This document shows, in pieces, positions 6,855 through 9,587 of a DNA stretch of 9,587 bases. Source of the DNA: Rhodoferax sp. (lineage in GTDB: Bacteria; Pseudomonadota; Gammaproteobacteria; Burkholderiales; Burkholderiaceae); the NCBI GenBank assembly GCA_020048295.1, contig JAIFMT010000099.1, positions 1 to 9,587 of the forward strand, read 5' to 3'. Under the pieces are notes generated by a model that was not told the DNA's origin, searched no databases, and worked only from the letters and a program-made list of their open reading frames with translations. The position numbers and the translations under genes are program-made. Positions within the stretch are counted from its first letter, which is position 1. Every line of letters begins with the position of its first letter.

Positions 6855-6860
6855 TATAAT
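6855..6860 (+). promoter_or_regulatory. -10 element of the kdgR promoter
   Basis: A perfect TATAAT lies 33 bp upstream of the kdgR start. No good -35 is present at the expected distance (ACGTGA at 17 bp; TTAACG at 20 bp), suggesting a weak or activator-assisted promoter. The predicted start of transcription, near 6867, falls inside the operator at 6862-6876. Confidence 0.55.
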
Positions 6861-6861
6861 T

Positions 6862-6876
6862 TGAAACTCTTTTTCA
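6862..6876. promoter_or_regulatory. KdgR-type operator at the kdgR promoter
   Basis: TGAAACTCTTTTTCA is an inverted repeat with half-sites TGAAA and TTTCA. It matches the KdgR pattern TGAAAC-N3-GTTTCA at 11 of 12 defined positions, and shares TGAAAC, CT at the centre and TTCA with the site at 5088-5102. It begins one base after a perfect -10, so binding would block initiation, consistent with autorepression of kdgR. Binding is inferred. Confidence 0.7.
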
Positions 6877-6892
6877 GGGGAATCAAAACAAA

Positions 6893-7693
6893 ATGGGCGA
6901 TGAATCTTACGATGTGAAGCAGCCAGAGTCGGTGGCTGCCGTGCTGAAGGTGTTTGCGCTGTTGCAAGCCTTGTCCGAGAACGATGAAACCGGCATTTCC
7001 GACTTGTCCGTGCGGCTGGCCATGCCCAAAGCCACGGTCTATCGCTTTTTACAGACCATGATGACGCTGGGCTACGTTCGCCAGGCGGCAGACACGGAAC
7101 GCTATGGCCTGACCATGAAGGTGTTTGAGCTGGGCACCAAAGCCCTTCAATACCCGAATCTGGTGGACCTGGCCAAGCACCCCATGCAGATGCTCGCCGA
7201 TGTGACGGGTGAAACCGTGCACCTGGGCATGCTGATCGACAGCGAAATCATCTACGTGCACAAAGTTGATTCGCAGCACATGCTGGGCATGTATTCACGC
7301 GTTGGTCGGCGCGCGCCGCTGCACTGCACCGCCATTGGCAAGGTGCTGATGGCCTGGGAAGACCCCGAGCGCCGCGACCGCGTACTCCAGGGGGCCGACT
7401 TCAAGCGTTACCGCGAAAAAACCATTGTCGAGCCAGCGGCCTTTCAGGCCGAGCTGGAGCGCGTCAAGGCGCAAGGGTTTGGCGAAGACCGTGAAGAGTT
7501 CGACGACCACATCCGCTGCCTGGGCGTGCCCATTTTTGACCGGCTGAACCGGCCCATTGCCGGCATGAGCATCTCGTTTCCGACCTTTCGCTATGACGAA
7601 AGCAAGGAAGCGCAAACCGTGGCCTTGCTGCAGGTCGCCAGCAAAGACATCTCGACCCAGCTGGGGTGTACCCAGTTTCCGCTGGACAAGTAG
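6893..7693 (+). CDS. kdgR: IclR-family regulator of uronate catabolism (KdgR)
   Basis: KdgR is a dimeric repressor of pectin/uronate degradation genes that is released by KDG in enterobacteria. The 266-residue protein closely follows E. coli KdgR as I recall it: KQPESVAAVLKVFALLQAL at the N-terminus, a winged helix-turn-helix at about 34-62 (ISDLSVRLAMPKATVYRFLQ), and the effector domain (about 75-255) with YSRVGRRAPLHCTAIGKVLMAW (134-155), RCLGVPIFDR (208-217) and AGMSISFPTFR (223-233). Start ATG at 6893; the AGGGGA ribosome-binding site is somewhat distant (about 11 nt). It has its own promoter and operator after kduD, so it may be read from both that promoter and kduI readthrough. Close relatives in the IclR family regulate other sugar acids, but the neighbours support KdgR. 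Confidence 0.9.
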   Translation: MGDESYDVKQPESVAAVLKVFALLQALSENDETGISDLSVRLAMPKATVYRFLQTMMTLGYVRQAADTERYGLTMKVFELGTKALQYPNLVDLAKHPMQMLADVTGETVHLGMLIDSEIIYVHKVDSQHMLGMYSRVGRRAPLHCTAIGKVLMAWEDPERRDRVLQGADFKRYREKTIVEPAAFQAELERVKAQGFGEDREEFDDHIRCLGVPIFDRLNRPIAGMSISFPTFRYDESKEAQTVALLQVASKDISTQLGCTQFPLDK

Positions 7694-7726
7694 GCCAGGT
7701 CAGCCCGCTTGCCGCGATGCCGCATC

Positions 7727-8761
7727 ATGCCCCACAGCGCCCCTGACCGAATCCGCCTGGCTGTCATTGGGGCCGGCCTGGGCTCGGCCCCCCATTTCAA
7801 AAGCCTGCAAGATCTGGCTGACCAAGCCCAGGTGATGTGGCTGCATGTGCGCCACCCAGAGCAGCTGCGGCCAGCCCAAATTGCTGCTGCAGCGCAGGTT
7901 ACCGCCCGGCTGGAAGACATTTTGGACGATGCCCGCGTGCAAGGCGTGCTGGTGCTGACACCACCCAACAGCCACCTGGAGATCGTGCAACGCCTGGCGC
8001 GTGCCGGCAAGCATGTGCTGCTTGAAAAACCGCTGGAGATCAACCCGAAGCGCGCGACCGAACTGGTGCAGACCTGCGAAACCCAGGGCGTGCGACTGGC
8101 GGTGATGCTGCAGCACCGCATGCGCGAAGCCGCAAGCACCTTGCGTCGCTTGTTGGCTGGTGGCGAGTTGGGGCAAGTCGTCAGTGCCTCGATGAACGTG
8201 CGCTGGTGGCGGCCCCAAAGCTACTACGACGAACCCGGGCGCGGCAGCTGGGCCAGAGACGGCGGCGGCGTGCTGATCACACAGGCCATTCATACGCTGG
8301 ATGTGCTGCTGAGCCTGCTGCCCGTGCCCGAGCGCGTGACCGGCCACATCAGCACCAGTGCCCTGCACCGCATGGAGGCTGAAGACAGCGCTGCGGCCTT
8401 GCTGCAATGCGCCGGCGGGGTGGTCGCCACGTTGCAAGCCACCACTGCCGCCTACCCTGGGTTTACGGAGCGCATCGAGCTGAACTGCACGCAAGGCAGT
8501 GCCACCCTGGAAGGCGGGGCTTTGCAGGTGGCTTTCCTGAATGGCAAGACCCTGGCGCTGGGGGCATCGCAAACCGGCGGTGGCGGTGCCGACCCAATGG
8601 CCTTTGACCACGGCCCGCACCGGGCGCTGTTGCAAGACTTTGTCGCGGCCATTCGTGAGGGCCGCGAACCTGCGGTTACCGGCCGCTCGGCGCTGCGTGT
8701 GCATCAGGTTATCGATGCCATTGTGCGGTCATCGCAGGCTGATGCGGCGGTGCTGCTGTAA
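7727..8761 (+). CDS. Gfo/Idh/MocA-family NAD(P)-dependent oxidoreductase
   Basis: A 344-residue soluble oxidoreductase of the Gfo/Idh/MocA family, which oxidises or reduces hydroxyls of sugars, inositols and sugar acids. The Rossmann domain has VIGAGLGSAPH (13-23), VLTPPNSHLE (76-85) and the hallmark E100-K101-P102. The C-terminal domain has WWRPQSYYDEP (160-170) and GGGVLITQAIHTLD (179-192), with H189 and D192 at the usual catalytic positions. The exact substrate cannot be read from the sequence. It starts 33 bp after kdgR, so a role in processing a modified uronate or sugar acid is plausible. Start is uncertain: ATG 7727 lacks a clear ribosome-binding site, while an in-frame TTG at 7709 (six residues longer) has AGGT about 10 nt upstream. 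Confidence 0.88.
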   Translation: MPHSAPDRIRLAVIGAGLGSAPHFKSLQDLADQAQVMWLHVRHPEQLRPAQIAAAAQVTARLEDILDDARVQGVLVLTPPNSHLEIVQRLARAGKHVLLEKPLEINPKRATELVQTCETQGVRLAVMLQHRMREAASTLRRLLAGGELGQVVSASMNVRWWRPQSYYDEPGRGSWARDGGGVLITQAIHTLDVLLSLLPVPERVTGHISTSALHRMEAEDSAAALLQCAGGVVATLQATTAAYPGFTERIELNCTQGSATLEGGALQVAFLNGKTLALGASQTGGGGADPMAFDHGPHRALLQDFVAAIREGREPAVTGRSALRVHQVIDAIVRSSQADAAVLL

Positions 8762-8813
8762 TCCCGCTTCGGTGTTTTACCTGTCAGCCTTTCAAAGCAG
8801 AAAGAAGTCGCCC

Positions 8814-9329
8814 ATGGATCAGAAGGTTAAGCTTCGGACCGAAACAGAAGCCGATGTCGGTGCCATCACCGACGTCACAGTGGCTGCGTTCAAGACCCTT
8901 GAGATCAGCCGTCACACTGAGCAATTCATCATCATGGCATTGCGTGCCGCCCAGGCACTCACGGTGTCGCTGATCGCAGAAGCAGATGGCCGCGTCGTCG
9001 GACATATCGCTTTTTCCCCCGTCATGGTTTCTGACGGCACTCAAAATTGGTACGGGCTGGGGCCGGTTTCAGTGCTACCGCCATACCAGCGGCAGGGCAT
9101 CGGCAAAACGCTGGTGCGGGAGGGGTTGTCTCGGCTGAAAGATATCCATGCCCGAGGATGTTGCCTCGTTGGGCACCCCGAGTACTACAGGCAATTCGGC
9201 TTTGAAAACATGCCAGGGCTTGAGGTTGAAGGAGTACCGCAGAAGTACTTCTTCGCCCTGGCTTTCGTCGGACAGCACCGTCCGCAGGGCACTGTCACCT
9301 TCCACGATGCCTTCAAGGCAAGTGAATAG
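8814..9329 (+). CDS. GNAT-family N-acetyltransferase (YhbS-like)
   Basis: A 171-residue acetyl-CoA-dependent acetyltransferase. It has the GNAT core: LRTETEADVGAITDVTVAAF (7-26) at the N-terminus, VVGHIAFSPV (61-70), and the acetyl-CoA pyrophosphate-binding motif LPPYQRQGIGKTLV with Q/R-x-x-G-x-G/A at 92-97. The following segment GLSRLKDIHARGCCLVGHPEYYRQFGFE (104-131) is typical of the COG3153 (YhbS) group. The substrate is unknown. ATG at 8814 is preceded by AAAGAAG about 8 nt upstream; the longer frame from 8541 lies within the oxidoreductase gene and is not used. It follows that gene by 52 bp on the same strand, but nothing in its sequence ties it to uronate metabolism. Confidence 0.88.
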   Translation: MDQKVKLRTETEADVGAITDVTVAAFKTLEISRHTEQFIIMALRAAQALTVSLIAEADGRVVGHIAFSPVMVSDGTQNWYGLGPVSVLPPYQRQGIGKTLVREGLSRLKDIHARGCCLVGHPEYYRQFGFENMPGLEVEGVPQKYFFALAFVGQHRPQGTVTFHDAFKASE

Positions 9330-9367
9330 CAACGAGGTTTTCCAGCGGGCCAATCTTAGGTTTTGCC

Positions 9368-9459
9368 ATGAAATACGACGACGCGAGTTGGCACTATGGG
9401 GGTGTTTTTTTTTCCGAAAGACCAGCCCGACGACTTCGGTGCCACGCACATTGATTTGT
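9368..9459 (+). pseudogene. Frameshifted remnant of a small MKYDDASWH-type gene
   Basis: ATG at 9368, with TAGG 8 nt upstream, begins MKYDDASWHYGG, which I recognise as the start of a family of uncharacterised bacterial proteins (now a DUF) that continues G-x-F-P-x-x-x-P...ATHIGMF. Here a run of nine T residues (9405-9413) shifts the frame and the reading ends at TGA 9452-9454 after 28 residues. Removing one T gives FPKDQPDDFGATHIDL, the expected family continuation, up to about 9458. After that neither frame resembles the family, and the amt gene end begins at 9477. The gene is therefore both frameshifted and truncated at its 3' side. Family identification is from memory. Confidence 0.65.
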
Positions 9460-9476
9460 CCAGAATAATCGTCACA

Positions 9477-9587
9477 CTACCAATTCGCCTCGTGCTCCGG
9501 CGTGGCGCTGATCTTGTGGATGGACAGATCCGCACCTTCGTACTCTTCTTCCTGGCTCAGCCGCAGGCCAATCGTGGCTTTCAGTGC
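9477..9587 (-). CDS. amtB: Ammonium transporter (Amt family), C-terminal end only
   Basis: The last 36 codons of a minus-strand gene enter the right edge, ending at TAG 9479-9477. The translation ...ATIGLRLSQEEEYEGADLSIH followed by KISATPEHEANW matches the cytoplasmic tail of Amt ammonium channels, in which G-L-R-x-x-x-E-E-E-x-x-G-x-D is conserved after the last membrane helix. This tail controls gating and contacts the PII protein GlnK in characterised homologues. Most of the protein, including all membrane helices, is outside the window. It converges on the remnant gene; no clear intrinsic terminator was seen after the stop. Confidence 0.8.
   Translation of the reverse strand, partial: ALKATIGLRLSQEEEYEGADLSIHKISATPEHEANW

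Noticed and set aside
7700..8704. 334-residue minus-strand open frame
   Set aside because: It lies opposite the Gfo/Idh/MocA gene, its translation is His/Gln/Ala-rich with no family motif, and it is a shadow of high-GC coding sequence.
1..9587. CRISPR array, insertion sequence, phage or toxin-antitoxin genes
   Set aside because: No regularly spaced repeats, transposase motifs, terminal inverted repeats or small toxin/antitoxin-like gene pairs were seen; the region reads as ordinary chromosomal sequence.

Overview
The window looks like chromosomal DNA of a Betaproteobacterium, most likely Burkholderiales/Comamonadaceae (Rhodoferax/Polaromonas-like). Reasons: high GC, protein sequences of that type (for example ProA with an SPCNATES active site), a division-cluster start of the mraZ-rsmH type, and a repeat inside proA resembling a palindromic repeat I recall from Comamonadaceae genomes. 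The genus is inference. No rRNA, tRNA, CRISPR array, prophage or insertion sequence was seen.

Layout. Positions 1-1064 (minus strand) hold the start of the division/cell-wall cluster: mraZ followed by the 5' two thirds of rsmH, with a four-box MraZ operator upstream. Positions 1334-2224 (minus) encode a prolyl-4-hydroxylase-type 2OG-Fe(II) oxygenase, divergent from proA (2301-3644, plus). Positions 3656-8761 form a catabolic locus for unsaturated/deoxy uronates. Leftward it carries kdgF and kdgK. Rightward it carries kduI, kduD, the IclR-type regulator kdgR and a Gfo/Idh/MocA-family oxidoreductase. A GNAT acetyltransferase (8814-9329) follows, then a broken fragment of a small gene beginning MKYDDASWHYGG, then the 3' end of an Amt ammonium transporter on the minus strand at the right edge.

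How the genes work together. KdgF linearises 4,5-unsaturated uronate released by lyases from pectin-like or similar polyuronides. KduI isomerises the resulting 5-keto-4-deoxyuronate, KduD reduces it to 2-keto-3-deoxygluconate (KDG), and KdgK phosphorylates KDG to KDPG for the Entner-Doudoroff aldolase, which is not in the window. Two 15-bp inverted repeats of the pattern TGAAACnCTnnTTCA lie in the kdgF/kduI divergent promoter region and at the kdgR promoter. They match the known enterobacterial KdgR site pattern, so the locus is probably repressed and autoregulated by its own KdgR. No lyase or transporter is encoded here.

No wholly new system was found. The points most worth checking are the paired KdgR operators, the 10-bp-periodic MraZ boxes, a repeat-like in-frame insertion in proA, the uncharacterised oxidoreductase attached to the uronate locus, and the frameshifted gene remnant with a nine-T run.
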